From assembly GCA_044225795.1 (NCBI GenBank), contig JBGAIF010000001.1:956665-1020664 (forward strand): 64,000 nucleotides of DNA, given 5' to 3'. Below are positions 53,320 to 61,172 of the stretch, piece after piece. Within the stretch, counting starts at the first letter, position 1. Each line of letters opens with the position of its first letter. The notes under the pieces were generated by a model, which was not told where the DNA came from, did not search any database, and worked only from the letters and a program-made list of their open reading frames with translations. The translations under genes and the position numbers were made by a program. Source of the DNA: Nemorincola sp044225795 (lineage in GTDB: Bacteria > Bacteroidota > Bacteroidia > Chitinophagales > Chitinophagaceae).

Positions 53320-54114
53320 TCATAGTTGCATATATTTAACATCTACCGAGCACTTCAGCCACTTGTACCGGAGGTAGCACCAACGGGCAAGGCGAATGGC
53401 CGGTGACGGACTTTGTTTCCATCCTATCTGCTGATGTGTGCTTGGCTCATCAGCAGAGTTCTCATGAGTGAAGAGGGAAAAATGATCGTCGTAAAAAAGG
53501 CCTTTGCCTTTTTTCTGAATGAAGGAGATGCACATCCTGTACTCTGTCTCATTGCTGCGCACACCTTCCTTATACCTGCCGAATTTAGACAGGAAATTGC
53601 TGCGGCGCAGGTGCGGATTGTCGGAATACATGAAATATTTCAGGTGGCTCAGGTGCCACTTGTCGTAAGTGATCTCTGAAAAGCCGAGGCCATAGGGCAG
53701 GAGAACCGGATAGGTGTAATGTGACCAAAAGCGGATATAATCTAAATCGACGGATGATGCCATGAGCCGCAGCGCATTTTCAAGGTGTTGCTGGCAATGG
53801 GACCGGGGCACGAAGTCTTCCTGGACATAGAGCGTATATGGTGTGGTAACGGCATCCTGGCCGCGGTTGATATTGGCGCCGAAGCCACCATTGGCGGCCG
53901 CGGTGATAAGGCGGAACCCGAATGAGGCCTGTAAATCCCGAACTGCGGAGAGATGCAGCTCATTGCTGGCATCGTCTGAGACCACTATATCCTCAAAACG
54001 GCAGCCAAGATCGCGAAAGGCAACAAGCAGCCGCCGGAGTGATCCGCTACGGTTGTAGTGCGTGACGAGCAATGTGACTCCCGGGAAGAAATATTCTTTT
54101 TTATGCAAAGGCAT
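53320..54114 (-). CDS. Family 2 glycosyltransferase
   Basis: 264 residues. GT-A signature: TLLVTHYNRSGSL at the start, VVSDDAS near residues 45-51, an Asn-Gly-Gly-Phe-Gly turn (ANGGFGANINRG), and YVQEDF, where the acidic pair replaces the usual DxD metal site. The second half is Trp/Tyr-rich and binds the acceptor. It probably adds a sugar to a surface glycan. Its promoter region carries two phased TTAA boxes and is shared, divergently, with the lipoprotein-two-component operon. Confidence 0.85.
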   Translation of the reverse strand: MPLHKKEYFFPGVTLLVTHYNRSGSLRRLLVAFRDLGCRFEDIVVSDDASNELHLSAVRDLQASFGFRLITAAANGGFGANINRGQDAVTTPYTLYVQEDFVPRSHCQQHLENALRLMASSVDLDYIRFWSHYTYPVLLPYGLGFSEITYDKWHLSHLKYFMYSDNPHLRRSNFLSKFGRYKEGVRSNETEYRMCISFIQKKGKGLFYDDHFSLFTHENSADEPSTHQQIGWKQSPSPAIRLARWCYLRYKWLKCSVDVKYMQL

Positions 54115-54144
54115 ATATGAGCAGTAAAATTATTAGCAAGGACC

Positions 54145-54188
54145 TTAATAGGACATTAATGGACCATGGGCCTTAAAAACAGCTTAAG
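54145..54188. promoter_or_regulatory. Phased TTAA boxes, sites 3 and 4, in a divergent promoter region
   Basis: TTAAT at 54145 and 54156, then TTAAA at 54173 and TTAAG at 54184; both pairs have 11-bp steps. They lie 31-75 bp before the glycosyltransferase gene (minus) and 60-103 bp before the lipoprotein gene (plus). The flank TATTAGCA...GACCTTAAT is shared with site 1. A weaker pair (TTAAA 54680, GTAAA 54691) lies before the regulator gene itself. Confidence 0.55.
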
Positions 54189-54247
54189 AAAAGATAAAAT
54201 TCTGCTTAATAACCGTGTGGCAAAGGTAAAGCGGTTACATTTACTAC

Positions 54248-54676
54248 ATGAGACTGATGGTACTGGCACTGATGCTGCTGGCAGCATGCAATATGCCGCA
54301 GGATAGCAGCAAGAAAAAGGTGGCGGGCAATGATATCGCCTTCAGCGCCAATGATGACATAGGAACATGGTCTGCCACGGTGGGGCCCAACAAAGATAAA
54401 GTGGAAATAGTAGTAAGCGGGAATATAGAACTGGCCAAACCACAGGCAAAAGTGTTGCTGGTAAGAGCAAAGGATAAAGAACAGAAGCCCGGAGAACTGA
54501 CATTGCAACTGACAAAGAAGCCTGTAAAGGCAGACAGATACAGCGTAAATGTGAGTTATTCGGAAGAGCTGAATGACGCGAAACAGTACAGTAGTGTGAG
54601 GATCATATACCACAATAACATGAGTGTGGCCATGATATCGCATATAGATGCCCCGGACGAAGCAACCGGGAAATAA
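54248..54676 (+). CDS. Lipoprotein of unknown function
   Basis: 142 residues with lipoprotein signal (MLLAAC, Cys15). The mature part is a single beta-rich domain of about 115 residues without known family. It precedes the response regulator by 38 nt and seems to be the first gene of that operon. It could be an accessory or output protein of the two-component system. Confidence 0.75.
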   Translation: MRLMVLALMLLAACNMPQDSSKKKVAGNDIAFSANDDIGTWSATVGPNKDKVEIVVSGNIELAKPQAKVLLVRAKDKEQKPGELTLQLTKKPVKADRYSVNVSYSEELNDAKQYSSVRIIYHNNMSVAMISHIDAPDEATGK

Positions 54677-54714
54677 TCGTTAAATTGAGTGTAAATACGA
54701 AAGTGGTAAACAGT

Positions 54715-55395
54715 ATGAGGATATTGTTAGTAGAGGATGACCTGAACCTGTCTGATGATCTGAAACATCAGTTGCTGATGGAAGATTTTGAGGTGGATAC
54801 GGCGTTTGACGGGCTACATGCGGAGCGGCTGATATTGAAGAATAATTACGACTGCATATTACTGGACATCAACATACCGGGCAAGAACGGATATGAACTG
54901 GCCAGAGAAGTGAGGAGCCACAATATACTGTCGCCCATCATAATGATAACCGCCTATGGCGAACTTGATGATAAACTATCGGGGTTTGAAGGCGGCGCTG
55001 ACGATTACATCACCAAGCCATTCTACTTTAAAGAGCTGCTGGCCCGAATACGTGTGTTCCTGAAGAGGTCGCAGTACTATGCGATGGAGGAAAATAATGT
55101 GAGCATAGGAGACCTTTATATTGATAAAAGGCGTAAAGAGGTATCGAGGGGCGGCCACGTGATAAAGCTGACGCCGAGGGAATACCAGATCATCAACATA
55201 CTGATAGAGGCCAATGGAAGCCCTATCAGCAAAAAGGACCTGATACGCAAGGTGTGGGGCACCACTTTTGAGGCCAATTCGAATACAATAGAAGTGTTCA
55301 TCAACATGCTGCGCAGCAAGGTAGATAAAGACCATGAACAAAAACTCATCAAAACCCGGGTAGGATATGGTTACTATATGGCAGCGGATGAGTAA
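54715..55395 (+). CDS. OmpR-family response regulator
   Basis: 226 residues from ATG 54715, immediately before the first receiver strand (MRILLVEDD). The phosphoacceptor is D51 in ILLDINIPG, and Lys is in YITKPF. The C-terminal half is a winged helix (TPREYQIINILIEANG, NTIEVFINMLRSKVD, TRVGYGYYM). A frame from 54685 would add ten residues without domain content. The gene overlaps the kinase gene by 8 nt. Nearby phased TTAA boxes are the natural candidate for its binding site. Confidence 0.95.
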   Translation: MRILLVEDDLNLSDDLKHQLLMEDFEVDTAFDGLHAERLILKNNYDCILLDINIPGKNGYELAREVRSHNILSPIIMITAYGELDDKLSGFEGGADDYITKPFYFKELLARIRVFLKRSQYYAMEENNVSIGDLYIDKRRKEVSRGGHVIKLTPREYQIINILIEANGSPISKKDLIRKVWGTTFEANSNTIEVFINMLRSKVDKDHEQKLIKTRVGYGYYMAADE

Positions 55396-56758
55396 CCTGC
55401 AACTACGCAACAAACTGGCGCTTGTTTATACAGTTCTGTTTGTTGTGATACTGGGCGTGGCATTCCTGTCGATATATGTTTTTTCTGAACGATACAGGGA
55501 GGAAGAATTCTACAAGCGGCTAAGCGACCGTACCAATTCGACATTCAAGATCATAGTGCAGGTGGACCAGATAGACAATAACCTGCTGCGCATCTTTGAT
55601 AAAAATACCATTAACAGCCTGAGCGATGAGAAGATCATGTTGTTTGATTCCTGCGGCGCATTGATATACAGCTCTACGGACAAAGGGTCGATAGATTATG
55701 CAGAGCCGATACTACAACAACTGAAGACGGATGAGAATGTGATACAGGAATCGATGGATAAGTATGAGATACTGGGCATACAATTCACTGACCATAACAA
55801 GACCTATTACGGCGTTGCAAGGGCGTTTGACCAGTTTGGCAGAAGTAAGGTGCACTTCCTGGCAGTATTACTCATCAGCACTTTCTGTATTGCCACACTA
55901 CTTGTGGTGATACTATCGTTCTACCTGGCCCGCATAGTGACCAAGCCCATAACGCTGTTGACGCAGGAGGTGGAAAAGATATCGCCTGAGCGGCTTTCGA
56001 ACAGGGTAAGATCGGCGACGAGCGATGACGAGATCGGCTTTCTCACCGGCAAATTCAACGAGATGCTGGATAAGGTAGAGAACGCGTTCAAGTTTCAGTC
56101 GTACTATATACAGCACCTGTCGCATGAGCTGAAGACACCACTGGCTGTGATGATGGCGAGTGCAGAAAGGGCGCTGGCAGACCAGGACAGGGAAAAGCTC
56201 AGCGACGCCTTGCGGTTTCAGAAAGACGCGATAATGGACCTGTCCCATATCATTAACGCAATGCTGGACATATCCCGCACGGAACATAAGCTGGCAGAGG
56301 TAATGGCCGAGCGCATACGGATAGACGAAGTGGTATTTGAGTGCATGGAAGAAATAGCCCTGCTGAACCCTAACGCCTCTTTTGACTTCAGAATTGATGA
56401 ACACATGGCAGAACCTGAGCTCACCGTAAGAGGCAACAGCCGTATGATCAAGATGGCGGTGATGAACCTGGTGAGAAATGCCGTGAACTTCTCCGGAAAA
56501 CTGAAGCCAGCGATAGACATAAAGAATGCCGGGCAGGAGATACAGATCATCATTTCTAACGACGGTGCCCTGATCGATGATGAGGACAGAGAAATGTTGT
56601 TCAAGCATCTCTTCAGGGGAAAGAACAGTCATTCCGTGAAAGGCTTCGGGCTGGGGCTGGTGCTGGCACAACGTATCATAAGACTGCACAAAGGATTGAT
56701 CGTGTATCGTGTATCGGAAGGGATGAATAACTTTGTGCTGACACTACCCAATGTATGA
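55388..56758 (+). CDS. Sensor histidine kinase
   Basis: 456 residues from ATG 55388, which overlaps the regulator stop. It has two transmembrane helices (about 15-35 and 155-180) with a periplasmic sensor domain of about 120 residues between them. A HAMP domain follows, then HisKA with the phosphoacceptor in QHLSHELKTPLAV, and the HATPase domain with NLVRNAVNF and GFGLGLVLAQRI. This is a classic kinase; the signal is unknown. It forms an operon with the lipoprotein, regulator and YitT genes. Confidence 0.95.
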   Translation: MSNLQLRNKLALVYTVLFVVILGVAFLSIYVFSERYREEEFYKRLSDRTNSTFKIIVQVDQIDNNLLRIFDKNTINSLSDEKIMLFDSCGALIYSSTDKGSIDYAEPILQQLKTDENVIQESMDKYEILGIQFTDHNKTYYGVARAFDQFGRSKVHFLAVLLISTFCIATLLVVILSFYLARIVTKPITLLTQEVEKISPERLSNRVRSATSDDEIGFLTGKFNEMLDKVENAFKFQSYYIQHLSHELKTPLAVMMASAERALADQDREKLSDALRFQKDAIMDLSHIINAMLDISRTEHKLAEVMAERIRIDEVVFECMEEIALLNPNASFDFRIDEHMAEPELTVRGNSRMIKMAVMNLVRNAVNFSGKLKPAIDIKNAGQEIQIIISNDGALIDDEDREMLFKHLFRGKNSHSVKGFGLGLVLAQRIIRLHKGLIVYRVSEGMNNFVLTLPNV

Positions 56759-56764
56759 TGAATA

Positions 56765-57634
56765 ATGGCGGCGAGTAAGAAAGCAAAATACCGTAGTGCG
56801 AAAGACATGGCGCTCATTGTCGCCGGGATATTCTCGGCGGCGTTCGGTTTCAAAGGTTTCCTGCTAACCAACCATTTTATAGATGGCGGCGCTACGGGCA
56901 TCTCCCTGCTGATATCGTCACTTACCAACATGCCCTTGTATGTGCTGCTGATATTGGTGAACATACCCTTCATCTTCCTGGGGTACAGGATAGTAAGCAG
57001 GGTATTTGCGATAAAGACGGCACTTGCCATTTCGGGGCTGGCACTGGTGGTGGCGACCGTGAACTTCCCGGATGTGACCAAGGACAATCTGCTTGTGGCG
57101 GTGTTCGGCGGATTCTTCCTGGGCGCCGGTATAGGGCTGTCTGTGCGTGGCGGTGCGGTGCTGGACGGGACAGAGATACTGGCCATATACCTGAGCAAGA
57201 AGCTGGGCACCACAATGGGGGATATCATCATCGGGATCAACGTACTCATCTTCTCTGCCGCAGCTTATTTTCTTTCGATAGAGATAGCGCTTTACTCAAT
57301 GATCACATACCTGTCGGCGTCGAAGACACTGGATTTTATTATTGAGGGCATTGAAGAATATACAGGTGTGACCATTATCTCTCCGCATACGCAAGAGGTG
57401 AGGAGTATGATCACCGAGAAAATGGGGCGTGGTGTGACGATATACAATGGTAAGGGAGGCTACGGTAAGACAGGCGAGACGAGCGAGATAGACATAATTT
57501 ATACGGTGATCACCAGGCTGGAACTGAACCGGCTGAAAGCAGAGCTGGAAAAGATAGACCCGAAGGCATTTGTGGTGATGAGCAGCGTAAAAGATACCAA
57601 GGGAGGTATGATCAAGAAACGGCCGTTAAAATAG
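56765..57634 (+). CDS. YitT family membrane protein (UPF0750)
   Basis: 289 residues with five hydrophobic segments in the first 190 residues (YitT_membrane domain: FHFIDGGATGISLL-like turn near 40-50), then a soluble DUF2179 domain (GRGVTIYNGKGGYGKTGE to the end). The function of the family is unknown; transport of a small solute is suspected. Its start is 6 nt after the kinase stop, so it belongs to the two-component operon and may be its target. Confidence 0.9.
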   Translation: MAASKKAKYRSAKDMALIVAGIFSAAFGFKGFLLTNHFIDGGATGISLLISSLTNMPLYVLLILVNIPFIFLGYRIVSRVFAIKTALAISGLALVVATVNFPDVTKDNLLVAVFGGFFLGAGIGLSVRGGAVLDGTEILAIYLSKKLGTTMGDIIIGINVLIFSAAAYFLSIEIALYSMITYLSASKTLDFIIEGIEEYTGVTIISPHTQEVRSMITEKMGRGVTIYNGKGGYGKTGETSEIDIIYTVITRLELNRLKAELEKIDPKAFVVMSSVKDTKGGMIKKRPLK

Positions 57635-57694
57635 AATATCTAAAGAGTGGCTTTCCAGAGGTGTGGGTTTTTATTGGTGAAAACGTGTGTACCG

Positions 57695-58010
57695 ATCATA
57701 AGGTGGATATCAGCACGATAGAATTGCGGTCGGGTGTAAATGGTGTGCCCTCTGCGCCTAATTACTGATAGTTAGCAGACGTAAGATGATTTAAGAACCA
57801 CTCGAGACGGGGTGGTTTCTTTTTGTGCCGGTGTGAGGAATTTATGCGTTTGGGCAGCCCCGAAGGGGCATTGGGACAATTTTGCTGCACGTGCTACAAA
57901 CGGGTAGCCCCGTATGGGCATAGGGTCCGGAGATTCTTCAAATCAGATAGACATCCATCGAGGAAAAGTTTAGGACCGGCCGTAGTTGCTCCGGGCCCGA
58001 GACAAAGACG
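57695..58010 (+). pseudogene. Decayed copy of the 51.7-52.4 kb locus, including the 3' end of the NUC1-like gene
   Basis: 57695-57771 is similar to the last codons of the 51075 gene (AAGGTGGATATCAGCACGAT is shared exactly), with deletions and no matching 5' part. 57796-57824 repeats its terminator. 57853-57925 has two units of the 51-bp repeat instead of ten. 57926-57985 repeats the segment that follows the array at about 52366. The gap between yitT and the next gene (57635-58034) therefore holds the remains of a duplication. Confidence 0.82.
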
Positions 58011-58034
58011 TGCGACAGCGGGATAATACCGCCG

Positions 58035-58601
58035 TTATAAATTGACTTTCCAGTAGTGGGCTTTGCCATCTGCTATAAAGAGTGTGTTCTTATCGGCCCA
58101 AAATATTTGATTGGGGGTAATGTCACCGGACAGGGTGTAGTTTTTCTTATTTTTTATGGATCCGTTGGCTAATTGTCCTACCTGAATCACCTGTGGGCGG
58201 TCTGATGGTTTGCTTTCGAGACAGGCGAAGCTGGCCTTATCGGTGTAGAACCAGAGCTTGCTGACAAAGGTATCGGTGCGAGCAGACACGGTATCTACCA
58301 GGTAACAAACCTCGGAATAAGGTTCGGATTGATAGATGACGCGTAGCTTGGTGTTCCTGATATAGCCGAGGCAACCATATTTTACAAACTCCGGATCGTC
58401 TGCGAAAGTAACGGGACCTTTTGCTGTCCTTATCTTCAGCATCCCGTTCATCTTTTTGCAATGGCATTTTGCCACATTAGATATTAAGGGCAGATGTTTT
58501 CTGAATTGTTGTTCGGTGATCTTTTTGGGTGTGAGCGATGCCTGTGCAGATGCCGGAAAAGACAAAGCCAGTAACCCGGAAATGAGAATAAGTGCTTTCA
58601 T
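58035..58601 (-). CDS. Secreted protein of unknown function
   Basis: 188 residues with a signal peptide (MKALILISGLLALSFPASAQ). The mature part has four or more Cys (KCHCKK, YGCLGY, EVCYLV, FACLES), which suggests disulfides, and a C-terminal WADKNTLFIADGKAHYWKVNL block. I do not recognise the family. It is a single gene facing the duplicated remnant and divergent from ychF. Confidence 0.72.
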   Translation of the reverse strand: MKALILISGLLALSFPASAQASLTPKKITEQQFRKHLPLISNVAKCHCKKMNGMLKIRTAKGPVTFADDPEFVKYGCLGYIRNTKLRVIYQSEPYSEVCYLVDTVSARTDTFVSKLWFYTDKASFACLESKPSDRPQVIQVGQLANGSIKNKKNYTLSGDITPNQIFWADKNTLFIADGKAHYWKVNL

Positions 58602-58694
58602 GTTTTGTGTGTTGCGAAATTAGGAAAAGGGCGAGGATCCGCAGCGCTGAACAGGGTTTTTTTAATTAAAATATCCAGTTCGGCCTAATAGCCT

Positions 58695-58702
58695 TAACTT
58701 TG
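58695..58702 (+). promoter_or_regulatory. -7 promoter box of ychF
   Basis: TAACTTTG, exact match, 26 nt before the ychF ATG. Confidence 0.6.
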
Positions 58703-58728
58703 CACACTTTCAAAAAAATAAACAGGTC

Positions 58729-59832
58729 ATGGCATTAAAAGCTGGCATAGTGGGATTACCGAATGTAGGTAAATCAACATTGTTCAATGCGGTAAGTAAC
58801 AGCGCCAAAGCGCAGGCATCGAACTACAGGTTCTGTACCATAGAACCTAATGTGGGACAGGTAGATGTGCCGGATGAGCGCTTGTACAAATTGGCAGAGC
58901 TGGTGCAGCCGCAGCGCATATTGCCTACGACAATAGAGTTTGTGGATATAGCTGGGCTGGTAAAGGGCGCGAGCAAGGGTGAAGGCCTGGGCAACAAGTT
59001 TCTCGCTAACATACGTGAAGTGGATGCGATAGTGCATGTGATACGCTGCTTTGAAGATGATAACATATTGCGCGATGAGGGCGCTATCAACCCGATAAAT
59101 GATAAGGACATCATTGATACAGAGCTGCAACTGAAGGACCTGGAGAGTGTAGAGAAGAAGATACAGCGCGTGGAGAAGATGGCCAAGACAGGTGGGGACC
59201 CAAAAGCAAAGAGGGCATATGAGGTATTGGTGCGCTGCCAGCAGCATTTATCTGATGGCAAGAACATACGCGGACTGGAACTGGAAGGAGAGGACAAGGA
59301 AGCAGTAGCAGATCTTTTCCTGCTGACAGAAAAGCCCGTGCTGTATGTGGCCAATGTAGATGAAGCCGCGATACTGACCGGCAATAAATATTCTGACGCG
59401 CTGGTGAAAGCTGCAGAAGATGAAGGCGCGCAGGTGATCGTGATGAACAACTCTATAGAAGCACAGATCACAGAGCTGGAGAGCCAGGAAGACAAGGAAC
59501 TGTTCTTTACAGAATACGGATTGAAAGAGCCGGGACTGAACAGGCTGATACGCAGCGCCTATAAGCTGCTGAACCTGGCGACCTACTTCACAGCAGGGGT
59601 GCAGGAAGTGAGGGCATGGACCATACATAACGGCTGGAAAGCGCCACAGGCGGCCAGTGTGATACATACGGACTTTGAGAAGGGCTTTATCAAGGCAGAA
59701 GTGATATCTTACAACGATTACCTGCAGTACAAGAGCGAAGCCGCCTGCCGGGAGAACGGCAAGCTGCGTATAGAAGGTAAGGAGTATGTGGTGCATGACG
59801 GAGATGTGATGCATTTCCGTTTCAACGTGTAA
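58729..59832 (+). CDS. ychF: Redox-responsive ATPase YchF
   Basis: 367 residues, the exact family size. It has the P-loop GLPNVGKSTLFNAV (residues 8-21), TIEPNVGQVDVPDERL, the switch motif DIAGLVKGAS, a helical insert, and the C-terminal TGS domain (AWTIHNG...FEKGFIKAEVISY). NVDE takes the place of the NKxD guanine motif, consistent with the family's preference for ATP. The protein binds ribosomes and is involved in stress response. The next gene starts 5 nt downstream. Confidence 0.97.
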   Translation: MALKAGIVGLPNVGKSTLFNAVSNSAKAQASNYRFCTIEPNVGQVDVPDERLYKLAELVQPQRILPTTIEFVDIAGLVKGASKGEGLGNKFLANIREVDAIVHVIRCFEDDNILRDEGAINPINDKDIIDTELQLKDLESVEKKIQRVEKMAKTGGDPKAKRAYEVLVRCQQHLSDGKNIRGLELEGEDKEAVADLFLLTEKPVLYVANVDEAAILTGNKYSDALVKAAEDEGAQVIVMNNSIEAQITELESQEDKELFFTEYGLKEPGLNRLIRSAYKLLNLATYFTAGVQEVRAWTIHNGWKAPQAASVIHTDFEKGFIKAEVISYNDYLQYKSEAACRENGKLRIEGKEYVVHDGDVMHFRFNV

Positions 59833-59837
59833 AGACA

Positions 59838-60476
59838 ATGCCGGGCATGAGATATGCTGTACTGATATTGATAGTTGTGGCTGCGATAGGCGGCTGCAAC
59901 GACAATGAAACAGTGCGGGGAAACAAAACGGCAACAATCAACCAACGCATAAAAGATACGGCTATAGCCATGCTGGGTGACGGCATGGTGGTGCTGCGCA
60001 TGGGACTGGGCGCGGACAGTTATATGCTGTCGCAGATGAACAAAAGAGATAAACGCTATTCTCATTGCGGCATAGTGATCAGAGAGCATGGATACCCGTT
60101 CGTATATCATTGCCTGGGCGGTGAAACAAACCCGAATGAGCGCATGAGGCGTGATTCCGCAAGCCGGTTCTTATCCCCGGAAAGAAATACACGGATCGCG
60201 GTTGTGAGCTATGCCATGGATAGTATCCATGCGCAGGAGGTGAAGCGTATAGTAAGGGAATATTACAGCAGGCATGTATTATTTGATATGAACTTTGACC
60301 TTGCGACCGATGACCGAATATATTGCTCGGAACTTGTGTATAAAGCGCTGTGCAGGGCTTCGGGAGACAGCACCTACATACCTGTAACGACGGCTATCGG
60401 GCATACCTATGCAGGTATTGATGACCTGTACCTGAATAAGCATGTAAATACCTTTTGGCAAGCGGAATATAAGTGA
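59838..60476 (+). CDS. YiiX-like permuted papain-fold lipoprotein
   Basis: 212 residues with a lipoprotein-type signal ending in IGGC (Cys20). Catalytic signs of the permuted NlpC/P60 (YiiX/YebB) group: His76 in YSHCGIV and, near the C-terminus, Cys163 in IYCSELVYKA. Enzymes of this fold cleave peptide or amide bonds, some in peptidoglycan, others in lipids. The exact substrate is open. It is cotranscribed with ychF by spacing. Confidence 0.8.
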   Translation: MPGMRYAVLILIVVAAIGGCNDNETVRGNKTATINQRIKDTAIAMLGDGMVVLRMGLGADSYMLSQMNKRDKRYSHCGIVIREHGYPFVYHCLGGETNPNERMRRDSASRFLSPERNTRIAVVSYAMDSIHAQEVKRIVREYYSRHVLFDMNFDLATDDRIYCSELVYKALCRASGDSTYIPVTTAIGHTYAGIDDLYLNKHVNTFWQAEYK

Positions 60477-60484
60477 TAAATTTG
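60477..60484 (+). promoter_or_regulatory. -7 promoter box of the small lipoprotein gene
   Basis: TAAATTTG, an exact match, directly behind the stop codon of the previous gene and 21 nt before ATG 60506. Confidence 0.55.
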
Positions 60485-60505
60485 CGCCTAAACATTACAT
60501 AACTA

Positions 60506-60979
60506 ATGAAGAAGGCCATTGTATCTTTTTGTGTATTGCTGATCTGTGTATTTCCGCTGACGGGATGTAAACAAAAAGGCGCGCGCGAAGTAGCTACTCA
60601 ATGGCTGAACGGCTTGTATCACTATGATTATGATGCAGCGAAGCAGGTTTCTACCGATACGACCAAGATATTTATTTCTACCTTTCAGCAACTGGCCAGC
60701 ATGGTGCCGGACTCTGCGAAGAAGCAACTGAAGAAAGTAACTGTAGCTGTAAAAGATGTGAAAGAAGATGGCGACAGAGCCATTGCTGTTTACACACTCT
60801 CTGACCTGCCGGACAAAGAACAGACGCTTAACCTGGTAAAGCGTGATGGCAGGTGGCTGGTACAATTCTCAAAAGTAGATCAGCTTGCTGACCTAAAGGA
60901 ACAAGAACCCGAAGAAGGCGGTGTTGACAGTTTGGGAAATCCAAGCAGTAACCCGGTTCCGGATTCGATCGTTCATTAA
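60506..60979 (+). CDS. Lipoprotein, DUF4878-like (NTF2 fold)
   Basis: 157 residues: lipoprotein signal with FPLTGC (Cys21). One alpha-plus-beta domain follows (about 25-130) with AREVATQWLNGLYHYDYDAAKQV and the closing strand RDGRWLVQFSK, as in the DUF4878 / lumazine-binding-like group. The tail is acidic and Pro/Ser-rich. The family's function is unknown. Confidence 0.75.
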   Translation: MKKAIVSFCVLLICVFPLTGCKQKGAREVATQWLNGLYHYDYDAAKQVSTDTTKIFISTFQQLASMVPDSAKKQLKKVTVAVKDVKEDGDRAIAVYTLSDLPDKEQTLNLVKRDGRWLVQFSKVDQLADLKEQEPEEGGVDSLGNPSSNPVPDSIVH

Positions 60980-61172
60980 TAAAAGTTGTTTCTAAAAGAG
61001 TTTTACGGTACTTTCTATCTCACAGGTTTATTAGTAATAAACTTCAATTAACTTACAATTAAACATTATACTCAATATGTTTATAGTTATTATTTATATG
61101 TCTGTAACAGGCACGGAAAAGTGAGAAAAAAAACTTAGATTGCAACAAAGTAGCTATCTCAAACCTATTTAT

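Noticed and set aside
59248..59937. Open frame of 229 codons antisense to ychF
   Set aside because: Cys/Phe/His-rich product opposite a fully conserved gene; no start signal.
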